From: a virus
Direction: 5' to 3' (one strand)
IMG/VR virus record: IMGVR_UViG_3300045996_004580
Span: 1-38,029 of that record
DNA: 38,029 nucleotides
Below the pieces are notes generated by a model. The model worked only from the letters and a program-made list of their open reading frames with translations, searched no databases and was not told where the DNA came from. Positions 6,843 to 14,292 of the stretch are shown one piece after another. How positions within the stretch are numbered: position 1 is the first letter of the stretch; every line of letters starts with the position of its first letter. A program made the translations under genes and the position numbers.

Positions 6843-7115
6843 ATGTACGAAAGTTTGGATCACGAAAGAATTGCGAAACTATGCAAGTGTTTGAAAATAA
6901 TCGAACAAGGGAAAGAACCGAAAAAAGAGGATTTGGGGATTGAAGACAAAGAAGAATTTGGAATCATTGGTGAAATTATTAAAGACTTTCACTTGGCAAC
7001 AAATATTAGCATTCAGCGTGGTGGACAGGGAAATAAAGTATTGATAGTGTTTATGAATCATTCGGAAGTAACGGATATCGGACGCGATTTTCTTGAAAGA
7101 TTTTCACAACAATAA
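6843..7115 (+). CDS. hypothetical early protein (90 aa)
   Basis: ATG 6843 is chosen because the perfect SD aggagg (6828-6833) is 9 bases before it; an in-frame ATG at 6798 lacks one. The protein has an N-terminal helical part (HERIAKLCKCLKIIEQGKEP) and a strand-helix C-terminus (VLIVFMNHSEVTDIGRDFLERF). The latter recalls the winged-helix ends of phage proteins such as YjcQ, but similarity is weak. Between 6732 and 6842 I see only very short ORFs. Confidence 0.6.
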   Translation: MYESLDHERIAKLCKCLKIIEQGKEPKKEDLGIEDKEEFGIIGEIIKDFHLATNISIQRGGQGNKVLIVFMNHSEVTDIGRDFLERFSQQ

Positions 7116-7253
7116 AAAAAGACCGCCATATAAGCGGCCAATATGTAATAATCCACTTTCAATAATATCATAATTCACATTCACACGCTACATAGTTGGG
7201 GTGGAGCCGATCCCTCCCTAAAAAATTATAAATATCAAAGGTGTGTGGTTATT

Positions 7254-7637
7254 TTGTTAACAAATAATGCATTGGAAATTGAATTGGGAAGATTACATGA
7301 ACTTGGCTTCCAACTAAATGAACTTAAAAAACTCGGTTATGAGAATGTTAGTTTGGAATCAATCGAAGAATTGCTGGAATACACAATTCAAACTATTACT
7401 TGTTTTAATGATTGTGCGACTAATATCAACTCCAACATAAAAGAAATTTTAAAAGACGCAGAGAAAGAATGCGATAAATTAATTGCGGACGGCAAGAAAG
7501 TATTTGCTAGCGAAGGACTAGAATTTAATCATGATTATGAATATCTCACAAGAAACTCTTTTTTCAAGGGAGCAAACGTTGTTTTGAAGGAATTATTTAA
7601 AAGAAAAATCATCGTTTATAAAGATGAAATACAGTAA
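7254..7637 (+). CDS. hypothetical early protein (127 aa)
   Basis: TTG 7254 is preferred with SD aaggtg (7238-7243); the GTG at 7245 is too close to it. The product is almost entirely helical and acidic, with heptad-like stretches (LGRLHELGFQLNELKKLGY; CATNINSNIKEILKDAEKEC). No enzyme motif is visible. The 138 bases upstream contain a short GC hairpin (ccgc/gcgg, about 7124-7137) preceded by an A-run, which would terminate only leftward transcription. Confidence 0.55.
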   Translation: MLTNNALEIELGRLHELGFQLNELKKLGYENVSLESIEELLEYTIQTITCFNDCATNINSNIKEILKDAEKECDKLIADGKKVFASEGLEFNHDYEYLTRNSFFKGANVVLKELFKRKIIVYKDEIQ

Positions 7638-7687
7638 GTGGAAGAATGTTTAATAAAACAAAACATACTTAAGGAGAAAAAATATAA

Positions 7688-8206
7688 ATGGATAAAACAA
7701 ACGTATTTGAATTTGAAAAAGCAGTTGAGGCATTAAAAAAGCGCAAGGCAAATAAAGAATCATTGACTCGTCGTGTAATTATGATTGACGAATCTGAATT
7801 AGATGAACTTAATAAGATGGTAAAAAAAATAGTATCAAATTCACAGGAAACTGTTAATTGTTCGCAAAATATTGCCACGGACGCAAAAGAAATAGCCACG
7901 GATGCAAAGGAACAAATGTCTATAATGGAAGATGCACTAAACAGAATGTTAGAAGTTGCTGAACACTACAAAGAAGCATATCTTGATGCTCGTCAAGCAT
8001 GGCATAGAAACGGCGATATGGCAGAAATTCTAATTGATGCAATAACGATGAACGAACTTGAAGCAATTGTCATTGAAAAGGTTAAAGAACTTATGGAAAT
8101 CGAACGAGAACACGATTTTCCAGAACATGAAGAAGAATCATATCATGAATTGATTCACGAACTAGAAACGCATTGGGATTTTCTAATGGAAGCAGAAGGC
8201 AATTAA
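7688..8206 (+). CDS. hypothetical coiled-coil protein (172 aa)
   Basis: The SD aaggag (7671-7676) precedes the ATG. The protein is helical and very acidic towards the C-terminus. It contains a tandem seven-residue repeat IATDAKE-IATDAKE (about residues 61-74), encoded by near-identical DNA, in the middle of a predicted coiled coil. The sequence around it (IVSNSQETVNCSQNI) resembles the flexible rods of membrane or structural phage proteins, but no signal or membrane segment exists. The function is unknown. Confidence 0.55.
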   Translation: MDKTNVFEFEKAVEALKKRKANKESLTRRVIMIDESELDELNKMVKKIVSNSQETVNCSQNIATDAKEIATDAKEQMSIMEDALNRMLEVAEHYKEAYLDARQAWHRNGDMAEILIDAITMNELEAIVIEKVKELMEIEREHDFPEHEEESYHELIHELETHWDFLMEAEGN

Positions 8207-8223
8207 AAATATTCAAGTCAAAT

Positions 8224-8240
8224 GGGGGAGCAATCCCCCC
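8224..8240 (+). promoter_or_regulatory. GC hairpin with GNRA-type loop between two early genes
   Basis: gggggA and Tccccc form a perfect 6-bp stem around the loop GCAA, which matches the GNRA tetraloop rule. There is no T-run after it, so it is not a terminator. It sits between the stop at 8206 and the SD tggagg (8255-8260) of the next gene. A role in RNA stability or processing is possible. Confidence 0.45.
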
Positions 8241-8271
8241 AACAAATAAACCAATGGAGGAACAACAATTA

Positions 8272-8856
8272 ATGACAAATGGATACCTATATCTAATCGA
8301 CTATAACGAAAAATCATTTCAAGAAATTGGCATCGCCATAAACTTTCATTTCGATAACTACGAAGAAATCTTGCGGCCATATTGCGACCAATATATTGAA
8401 CAGTTGAAGGCTGACAAGTTGATATTTCTGGCGGCTAAGAATGAAGATGGGGAACTTGAAGCGCGTTTCAGGGCTTCTTATCTTGGGGACTTGGAAGAAG
8501 CTGTATTTTCAAACTTTCCGTATTATTTTGATGTAGCAGAACATGAAGAGAGATTTATATTTGGACGTATCGTGAACGGCGAAGAATGGGAAGAAAACCC
8601 TATACCCAAACCATTAATCGACTTAGCATATAAAGTATTTGATAAAGCAAAATTTACTATTAATGATTGGGATTTGGATAGAGTGTATATTACCAAGGGC
8701 AGGCATGAATACACAATCAGAATGTGGAATATTGACGGAGATAAAATTAAGTGGACTTTATTTAAAGATATTCCTGATGAAGACGGTGGAAGTCACGGCG
8801 AGGAACAGAAGCATGGAATATTTCATTATCAAGTAGTTGAGGAACAAATTCAATGA
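8272..8856 (+). CDS. hypothetical early protein (194 aa)
   Basis: ATG 8272 is chosen because the SD tggaggaac ends 9 bases before it; the in-frame ATG at 8254 lies inside that SD. The product is an acidic alpha/beta protein with no motif I recognise. Notable blocks are GYLYLIDYN at the start, AVFSNFPYYFDVAEHEERF and a C-terminal FHYQVVEEQIQ. It ends with an ATGA overlap to the next gene, so the two are translationally coupled. Confidence 0.6.
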   Translation: MTNGYLYLIDYNEKSFQEIGIAINFHFDNYEEILRPYCDQYIEQLKADKLIFLAAKNEDGELEARFRASYLGDLEEAVFSNFPYYFDVAEHEERFIFGRIVNGEEWEENPIPKPLIDLAYKVFDKAKFTINDWDLDRVYITKGRHEYTIRMWNIDGDKIKWTLFKDIPDEDGGSHGEEQKHGIFHYQVVEEQIQ

Positions 8857-9131
8857 CCATTCAAATCGCAAATTCCGAAGTAGCCCAATACCACAACCAT
8901 CTTACAGCAATTATTGTTGATCGTTCCATTTCAAGAGATAGAAGAATCATCGCAGCCCATAAACAAAAACTACTTGAATTATTCGTGCGATTATATGAGC
9001 AGGATGAACCTATAACCTACGAAGAAAATTTCTTGTGGATGGAAATGGGCGATCCAGCATTACCGGAAGAAATAGAGAAAGTGGTACGAAGATGTAGGTT
9101 GAGTGTGGTTGAAGGTGGCAAGACAAAATAA
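8853..9131 (+). CDS. hypothetical early protein (92 aa)
   Basis: The ATG overlaps the stop of the preceding gene (ATGA). The product is helical with a basic central part (RSISRDRRIIAAHKQKLLELF) and a basic C-terminus (RRCRLSVVEGGKTK), compatible with nucleic-acid binding but without a recognised domain. It is the last gene before a hairpin terminator. Confidence 0.55.
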   Translation: MTIQIANSEVAQYHNHLTAIIVDRSISRDRRIIAAHKQKLLELFVRLYEQDEPITYEENFLWMEMGDPALPEEIEKVVRRCRLSVVEGGKTK

Positions 9132-9132
9132 A

Positions 9133-9160
9133 TAAGGGGGACTAAGCTTACTCCCCCTTA
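9133..9160 (+). terminator. GC-rich hairpin, probable terminator
   Basis: TAAGGGGGA (9133-9141) and TCCCCCTTA (9152-9160) form a perfect 9-bp stem, only 2 bases after the stop of the previous gene. The T-run is missing (the following bases are aaacctt), so it could act as a weak terminator or as a 3' end stabiliser. Confidence 0.5.
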
Positions 9161-9192
9161 AAACCTTGATATATTGGCATTTTTTACAACTG

Positions 9193-9221
9193 TTGACAAC
9201 TCTATTGAACCGTGATATACT
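9193..9221 (+). promoter_or_regulatory. strong consensus promoter
   Basis: TTGACA (9193-9198) and TATACT (9216-9221) are separated by exactly 17 bp, with an extended -10 TG at 9213-9214. This is the best housekeeping promoter in the window. It drives the replication block (9465 onward). The leader of about 235 bases contains a very short ORF at 9325. Confidence 0.8.
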
Positions 9222-9324
9222 AATATGAGGTTTAAACCAAATAAAGGACTTCGTATACCATTTTTATTGAATGGTTAGAATTCCTGTGATTTTTTATTTT
9301 CTTTTTACTATCGGAGGTGAATCT

Positions 9325-9339
9325 ATGATAACACAATAA
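9325..9339 (+). other. four-codon leader ORF (MITQ) behind a perfect SD
   Basis: The SD cggaggtga (9312-9320) is among the strongest in the window, yet it serves ATG-ATA-ACA-CAA-TAA. The rest of the 9222-9464 leader is AT-rich, with an A10 run near 9425 and a 35-codon ORF from ATG 9345 that lacks a nearby SD. The mini-ORF may control expression of the downstream helicase operon, or be the remnant start of a decayed gene. Confidence 0.4.
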
Positions 9340-9464
9340 TAACAATGTTTCAATGCACTATTCAACTAGAACTTATTTTAAGGCCTAGAAGTATCAAAGT
9401 CAAGCAAAATGAATTGAAATTTTCAAAAAAAAAAATAATAAAATTACATTGAGGAGTATGAACA

Positions 9465-9653
9465 TTGATTCAAACTTATTGGGAGCAATCAGTATCAGAT
9501 TATCTTGCAGATACATATAGGAAACCGGTTGAACATAAGGTGTTCATTCCAAAAACTAAAACAATTATTTTAACTGAGTTAATGCCGAAGAGATTAAACG
9601 AAGTAAATGAGATCAGAAGTAAGAAACGGAGAAGTGGGAGGAAGGCGAATTGA
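9465..9653 (+). CDS. small basic protein (62 aa)
   Basis: TTG 9465 follows the SD gaggag (9451-9456). The C-terminus is strongly basic (RSKKRRSGRKAN), the middle is KVFIPKTKTIILTELMPKR. It could bind nucleic acid and, being directly upstream of the helicase, may assist replication; this is inference. No family was recognised. Confidence 0.5.
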   Translation: MIQTYWEQSVSDYLADTYRKPVEHKVFIPKTKTIILTELMPKRLNEVNEIRSKKRRSGRKAN

Positions 9654-9745
9654 GATATTAATTGCAATTATTAAAAAGAGAGCATACAACAATATTTTGA
9701 TAGCAAAAAGGAAAGTGTTTGTGAAAATTAAAAGGAGAGAAAGTT

Positions 9746-11275
9746 TTGGAAAATGTGGAAACCAAACTAGCTGAAAGGGTAAGTGAAATTGTAACAATCG
9801 ACGAGGTTAAAAAGTGGGAGAAAGGTGACGTAATCACAATAACCGCTGGAACTGGAACAGGCAAAAGTTATTTTATCAAGAACATATTGTACGCTCATGC
9901 TAAGAAGGAACATAAGAAAATTTTAATGTTAATACATAGAACTAATTGTGTCGATCAGTTCCAGAAGGAAATTGAGAGAGATAAAAAGACAGACATTATT
10001 GATATTAAGACATATCAATCCTTAGAAGTGGGATACATAAATAAACGTTACTATGATTTTTATGAGTATAAATATATCGTGTGCGATGAGTTTCATTATT
10101 TTATGAGCGATGCAGCGTTTAATAAATATACGGATATCTCATTGGATATGTTGTTACATCAAAAGAGCCATGTACGGATATTTATGAGTGCAACGAGCCA
10201 TTACATGAAAGGCTACATTAACAATGTAAAAGAGGTTGAAACAATCGATTATAAATTACCGATAAGATTTGATTTTATTAAGGAGTTAACATTTTATAAC
10301 AAAGATAGCACACTTGAAGAATTTATTGATGGAGCCATTGAAAAAAAGGATAAAGCCATCTTTTTTATCCAATCGGCACAGAAAGCCTATGAGTTATATA
10401 AAAATTATAAAGAACATGCACTATTCAATTGTAGCACATCCAATGAAGAATTTTATAAATATGTGGATAGTAATGCGATTGACAAAATGCTTGAGAACGA
10501 AAGATTTGACAAATCAATACTAATTACAACAACAACGATGGATGCAGGGGTTAACATTATAGATGATGAATTGAAGCATATTGTTTGTGATGTAAAAGAT
10601 ATAGGAACGCTTATACAGTGTATTGGTCGCAAACGCCTAAAAGACAAGAATGATTTCATATATGTTTACATTAAGACAATTACCAATAAACAATTAGGTG
10701 GTATGAAGAAACGAAACAAAGAAATAATCAGCAAAGCCGAATTTTTACGTTGGAACACTGTAAGAAATTATATTATCAAATATCCGCGAGATAATGACTA
10801 TTACAATATTGTTTATGACGATACAGTTAAATCTGAAAATCAAGGAACTAAAAAGGTTAATGAACTTATGTATTATAAACGAGTTATTGACAGTATGATA
10901 TTCGATAAAATGATTGAGATGGGCAATTATGGATATTGCAAATATTTAGCATCCGAATTTGGGCATTATGAAAGTACCAAAGGGTATACATATAGATTGA
11001 TTGAGGAGGAGCAACGAAACGATATGATTGAAAAATATTTGGCTGGCGTAGTTGGTAAAAAATTATATAAGGATTATCAGAAAACATTGATTGAAATAGT
11101 CAGTCTCAAGGATTCAAGAGGAAGGCTTCAAAAAAGCATTGAATTATTGAACGCTTATTTTGCTGAGAATAAGATGCCGTATATGTTAGTTTCGAAACAA
11201 ACAAGCGAAACGGTAGATGGAAAAAAGAAATATATTAGATATTGGGAGTTATTGGATGATGTAAATATATGTTAA
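9746..11275 (+). CDS. SF2 DEAD/DEAH-like helicase, phage replication (509 aa)
   Basis: TTG 9746 follows the SD aaaggagag. The protein shows ordered SF2 motifs: Walker A AGTGTGKS (34-41), motif II DEFH (114-117), motif III SAT (148-150), TTTTMDAGVN as motif V (about 261-270) and motif VI QCIGRKR (291-297). The C-terminal 200 residues are helical and specific. It is probably a DNA-unwinding ATPase for phage replication, as in phages that carry a stand-alone SF2 helicase near the origin. No primase or polymerase gene is visible nearby. A weak hairpin terminator follows at 11292. Confidence 0.85.
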   Translation: MENVETKLAERVSEIVTIDEVKKWEKGDVITITAGTGTGKSYFIKNILYAHAKKEHKKILMLIHRTNCVDQFQKEIERDKKTDIIDIKTYQSLEVGYINKRYYDFYEYKYIVCDEFHYFMSDAAFNKYTDISLDMLLHQKSHVRIFMSATSHYMKGYINNVKEVETIDYKLPIRFDFIKELTFYNKDSTLEEFIDGAIEKKDKAIFFIQSAQKAYELYKNYKEHALFNCSTSNEEFYKYVDSNAIDKMLENERFDKSILITTTTMDAGVNIIDDELKHIVCDVKDIGTLIQCIGRKRLKDKNDFIYVYIKTITNKQLGGMKKRNKEIISKAEFLRWNTVRNYIIKYPRDNDYYNIVYDDTVKSENQGTKKVNELMYYKRVIDSMIFDKMIEMGNYGYCKYLASEFGHYESTKGYTYRLIEEEQRNDMIEKYLAGVVGKKLYKDYQKTLIEIVSLKDSRGRLQKSIELLNAYFAENKMPYMLVSKQTSETVDGKKKYIRYWELLDDVNIC

Positions 11276-11291
11276 TTAGTTGTTGTTTTAT

Positions 11292-11325
11292 GGAGTATGC
11301 TTTATAGATGCTTACTCCACATTTT
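11292..11325 (+). terminator. hairpin after the helicase gene
   Basis: GGAGTA-T-GC (11292-11300) pairs with GC-T-TACTCC (11310-11318), with one T-T mismatch, followed by acatttt. It lies 17 bases after the stop. The T-run is weak, so some read-through into the structured block is likely. Confidence 0.5.
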
Positions 11326-11384
11326 AACAACTATTTAAATTAATATATAAAACAATTCGAAACGAGTATAAAAAATTCAAAAAG

Positions 11385-11622
11385 ATAATCGCGCATGAGG
11401 GGGAGCCGTAGGCGGGGGTGGTGGGCGCAGGTACTTACATTTAGCAAGTAGCGCGTAAGCGATACGGATAAATGTAAGTAGTTGGTGGTAGCACCCCCAT
11501 TAGTTAAACACTTATAAAATTTAGATTTACAATGTCGCAGACGCATGGGCAAGCCGTTGTCTAAGGCCAACGTCTTCCCCATCATGAGCCGAAGTAAACT
11601 TCGCCTCATGAGATTATTTTCT
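11385..11622 (+). ncRNA. candidate large structured non-coding RNA
   Basis: This gene-free block between the helicase and the next gene is far more GC-rich than its surroundings. It contains nested perfect stems: TACTTACATTTA (11432-11443) with TAAATGTAAGTA (11469-11480), enclosed by GGGGGTG (11414-11420) with CACCCCC (11492-11498). A second domain has CGTTG/CAACG inside ATGGG/CCCAT (about 11550-11585). A final hairpin ATGAG-C-CGAAG-TAAA-CTTCG-C-CTCAT (11584-11609) is followed by T-rich sequence. CATGAGG near 11394 could close the whole with CCTCATG near 11604. A weak promoter (TTAACA 11324-11329, TATAAA 11346-11351) is upstream. It does not look like a tRNA or tmRNA; family unknown. It could instead be a replication origin. 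Confidence 0.55.
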
Positions 11623-11643
11623 GTTTATTTTATTCCATCGAGA

Positions 11644-11668
11644 TATAAGCAATAGCGGATTTGCTTAT
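11644..11668 (+). repeat. 8-bp inverted repeat in leader of large gene
   Basis: ATAAGCAA (11644-11651) and TTGCTTAT (11661-11668) form a perfect dyad in the 5' leader of the gene at 11763. It may be an operator or an RNA hairpin; no T-run follows. Confidence 0.4.
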
Positions 11669-11762
11669 CTGAAAGAATATTAGAAGATTCAATATCAAAC
11701 TAAAGAAAAGGATGGATGCAAAATGAAAATTGTTCCGCTTCAAAATCTTAGGAGGAAATATA

Positions 11763-13649
11763 TTGGAAACTACAACTACAACGGCCAATTTAAAAACTAC
11801 TACTGCAAAATGTGGGGAATCTTCTCAAAAGTCAGTCAGTGAACAATTTGCAATTTATCGGAATGGTTATACAGAGCCTACAGATATCGAGGATTTAGAA
11901 GTTCAAAACGAAGGATTTTATGACTTATCCTTGCAATATTCTGATGATCGAGTGAAGAAAGTGTTGGGGGTTTTAGGTGACAAGGATAGCACAGAACATC
12001 CTTTAGATTCCTGGTTACTGGATTACATTGATTCTCATTCAGGTGATCAAGTTAAGAAAAAAACAGATATACGGTCTGAAGAATCGTTACTTAGTCAACA
12101 ATTGGAGAAGATAGCAGATTATTTGCTTGCTCCACAATTTATGAATGAGGAACATGAAAATTTATGGCAAGAGGATACGACAGGAACAGTATTGGATAAT
12201 GTGAAACGTAACAATATCAAGTATGTTAAGGGTAAAGCCGCAAAGTTAAACGAAATCGAGGACGGATATCCTGATTTAACACAAGGCCAGATTAAGAAAA
12301 ACAAGGTTAGAGAAGTTTTCATTACGGACTTATATAATAACGAGTACAAGAAATATTTGAAAGAGAATGAAGGTAAAGAAGATGAGTTTAATCCGAATTC
12401 ATTCATAAAACGAGCGGTTATTGAATGGCAGAGTGAGAAGGAATATAGAGATAAAACAAAAGTTACTGATTCCGATTATGAGAAGTTTCCAGAGTTGGCC
12501 GAAATGAAAAGTTACCTTGATTCGTTGGGACGGATGCTTGGGTATCATTTGCCGAAAAATTATGAGTTGTCATCGAAAGAATGCCAACAAAAGATTATTG
12601 AACAGTTTGATGAAAATTGGAAGCATAAAATTGAGTTGCAGAATGAGGAAAATGAGAAGCAGCCAATATATCATAAAAGAGAAGTAAAACAATTCGGTGA
12701 AGATCCGACTCAAGAAGATATCCATTATCCCGTTTTTGACGGTGCGATATTTCCTCCGCAGGAAACGTTGATGAAAACTAAACTAAAACAAATCGAGTTA
12801 GAGAGAAGCCGATTAATAGCGGAAAACCGGAATATGACAGATGAGCAAATGAATAAAGTGTTGGATGAATATGAGATAAAGATTGCTTTGCTAAACACAC
12901 TTCCAGCAGCGTTGTATAACACGAATACGAATAGGGCGAGGCCATTTGAACATAAGCCTGGTCAGCCAATACATAGAGTTTCGTTAGGCCGATATGAGCG
13001 TAAGGAGTACACACAGGATAATCTGGCAATACATACAGGCCAACAGTGGCTATGGTTTCTCAAGAATATGTATAAAGAAGTTTCCAAGGAATTATTCAAG
13101 GTGCGAGAAGAGTTAATAAAATATGCTACACGGTCGAAGGGTTGCAGCCACGAATCAACGGATTATAATTTGCTTGGTCAAGTTGAATATGGAAACTTTG
13201 AGCATATAAAAGCGATTTTCTCGTTATCGAATGATGGCAAGACAGTATTTTCCTATTTGTGGAGCGAACATGACAAAAATATAGGAAGTGAACTATGGAC
13301 TGTTGTTACCGACATTGATGAGTTAATTGAGAAGTCTGAGTTAAACGAAATACAGCGTTGTGTGATTGAATTGTTAAAGTATAATAATCGGATTTCAGCT
13401 ATTCCTGAAGGTGTTAAGCTTAGATTAAATGTAAGTGTGACTGAGGACGGAATCAGGAAGATGTTGAATGAAACGATTCCAAAGAAAGCACATCGAACCT
13501 ATATTATGGAGAACGATTGGATTGAGTTTAGAAGCGAGCTAAAGCAATGTTCCACTTGTAAAATAGAGAAACCTCCAACAGATCGGTTCTATGGTAAGAG
13601 TGAAAAGAGATGTAAACAGTGTGAAAATGAACGGAAACGAAAAAAATAA
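11763..13649 (+). CDS. large zinc-ribbon protein of unknown function (628 aa)
   Basis: TTG 11763 is chosen because the SD aggagga (11750-11756) ends 6 bases before it; the in-frame start at 11730 lacks one. The N-terminus is Thr-rich. A charged helical middle part follows (about residues 170-400). The C-terminus has a Cys4 zinc-ribbon (CSTC, then CKQC 22 residues on, in the context KQCSTCKIEKPPTDRFYG). The stretch before it (ELNEIQRCVIELL ... SVTEDGIRKMLNE) loosely resembles sigma-type region 4 HTH. Position after the helicase and alone under its own leader suggests a role in replication or late transcription. No family can be named. Confidence 0.6.
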   Translation: METTTTTANLKTTTAKCGESSQKSVSEQFAIYRNGYTEPTDIEDLEVQNEGFYDLSLQYSDDRVKKVLGVLGDKDSTEHPLDSWLLDYIDSHSGDQVKKKTDIRSEESLLSQQLEKIADYLLAPQFMNEEHENLWQEDTTGTVLDNVKRNNIKYVKGKAAKLNEIEDGYPDLTQGQIKKNKVREVFITDLYNNEYKKYLKENEGKEDEFNPNSFIKRAVIEWQSEKEYRDKTKVTDSDYEKFPELAEMKSYLDSLGRMLGYHLPKNYELSSKECQQKIIEQFDENWKHKIELQNEENEKQPIYHKREVKQFGEDPTQEDIHYPVFDGAIFPPQETLMKTKLKQIELERSRLIAENRNMTDEQMNKVLDEYEIKIALLNTLPAALYNTNTNRARPFEHKPGQPIHRVSLGRYERKEYTQDNLAIHTGQQWLWFLKNMYKEVSKELFKVREELIKYATRSKGCSHESTDYNLLGQVEYGNFEHIKAIFSLSNDGKTVFSYLWSEHDKNIGSELWTVVTDIDELIEKSELNEIQRCVIELLKYNNRISAIPEGVKLRLNVSVTEDGIRKMLNETIPKKAHRTYIMENDWIEFRSELKQCSTCKIEKPPTDRFYGKSEKRCKQCENERKRKK

Positions 13650-13679
13650 TTGACTCTGTGGTTATAGTCGTGGTATGTT
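13650..13679 (+). promoter_or_regulatory. promoter carrying a copy of the early operator motif
   Basis: TTGACT (13650-13655) overlaps the stop codon of the previous gene. TATGTT (13674-13679) follows with an 18-bp spacer and an extended TG. TTATAGTCGT (13662-13671) within the spacer matches the operator half-sites at 5073 and 5104 at 9 of 11 positions when extended by one base, so the XRE repressor may act here too. Confidence 0.55.
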
Positions 13680-13695
13680 ATTACATTTGGGAATT

Positions 13696-13764
13696 TACTA
13701 TTAAATAGTATGAAAAAACTGTATATAATAGTATAGGGACAATCGAGAGATTGTTCTATTTTTT
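13696..13764 (+). terminator. palindrome and terminator between promoter and HTH gene
   Basis: TACTATT-A-AATAGTA (13696-13710) is a perfect palindrome. A terminator follows: GGACAATC (13737-13744), loop gaga, GATTGTTC (13749-13756), then a T-rich tract. A second -10 box TATAAT (13724-13729) lies between. Transcription from 13650 would give a short RNA of about 80 bases unless it reads through to 13833. Confidence 0.6.
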
Positions 13765-13832
13765 TATAATGTTCATTGAAAATTATCACTGATATTTTAT
13801 ATAAAACTAAACCAAATGAGAGGGGAGATGGT

Positions 13833-14045
13833 ATGGACACTCAAAAAACAAGGGATTTTTATTACATGCTCCGAAGAAAAAAGAAGATTTCCTTAACGGA
13901 AATTGCTCAATCAATCGGATGCAGTCAATCGCTCTTGAGCATGTACGAACGTGGAGATATTAATATGTCCGAACCTAAGATTGAATGCTATAGGCGCTAT
14001 ATTAATGACACAATTAAAACGCAGACAATTGTTTTGCATTTTTAA
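13833..14045 (+). CDS. XRE helix-turn-helix regulator (70 aa)
   Basis: ATG 13833 follows the SD aggggag (13820-13826); the in-frame start at 13776 lacks one and would lie in the leader. The product contains KKISLTEIAQSIGCSQSLLS followed by MYERGDINMSE, a canonical XRE helix-turn-helix (about residues 17-45). It has no extra domain. It probably controls the following block or the late genes, and may compete for operators with the other HTH proteins. Confidence 0.75.
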   Translation: MDTQKTRDFYYMLRRKKKISLTEIAQSIGCSQSLLSMYERGDINMSEPKIECYRRYINDTIKTQTIVLHF

Positions 14046-14240
14046 AAATATATCGCGCATCGACAGCGACATGCTGACCGCCAAATACCACTTCTCGCGA
14101 TTAACAAATAAGATTTGGTTCATTATTTATTCAGTGGCCGCTTTTGTGGCTACTGCCAAGTCCATGTAAGTTGTGGGTTACTTGGTTGACTCCTATTACG
14201 CATGAGCCAAGAGCAGGTACATTTGTATTTGCTCTTTTGT
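14046..14240 (+). ncRNA. structured 3' region or small RNA
   Basis: This gene-free stretch contains ATCGCG/CGCGAT (14052-14057, 14096-14101), CAGC/GCTG (14064-14076) and CCAAAT/ATTTGG (14081-14086, 14113-14118); the last crosses the first, suggesting a pseudoknot or alternatives. Next comes a 10-bp hairpin with a TTTT loop (14132-14155) and a terminator, AAGAGCA (14209-14215) / TGCTCTT (14230-14236) with Ts. It may be the 3' end of the HTH mRNA or a separate RNA. Confidence 0.4.
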
Positions 14241-14292
14241 TCGTGCGTTAAAAATGTGGAGTTTAGTAAAAATAATAAAATAGGGAGATGAA

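Noticed and set aside
6688-6894. 68-codon ORF overlapping the end of the HTH regulator gene
   Set aside because: It overlaps two better-supported genes and its start lies within the regulator gene.
7120-7140. Terminator after the gene at 6843
   Set aside because: The GC stem is short and preceded by an A-run rather than followed by a T-run, so on the + strand it is not a good terminator; it would act only leftward, where no gene is seen.
9345-9452. 35-codon ORF in the leader of the replication operon
   Set aside because: No SD near ATG 9345, poly-Lys tail from an A10 run and no sign of a fold.
9634-9774. 46-codon basic ORF between the small basic protein and the helicase
   Set aside because: It overlaps both neighbours, and its GTG has no well-spaced SD.
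11340-11609. Open frame of 89 codons on the reverse strand through the structured block
   Set aside because: No SD, basic and Leu/Arg-rich composition typical of random GC-rich sequence; the stems explain the region better.
11723-11842. 39-codon ORF starting just before the large zinc-ribbon gene
   Set aside because: It contains the SD of that gene within its coding sequence, and the composition looks random; a leader peptide cannot be excluded but is not supported.
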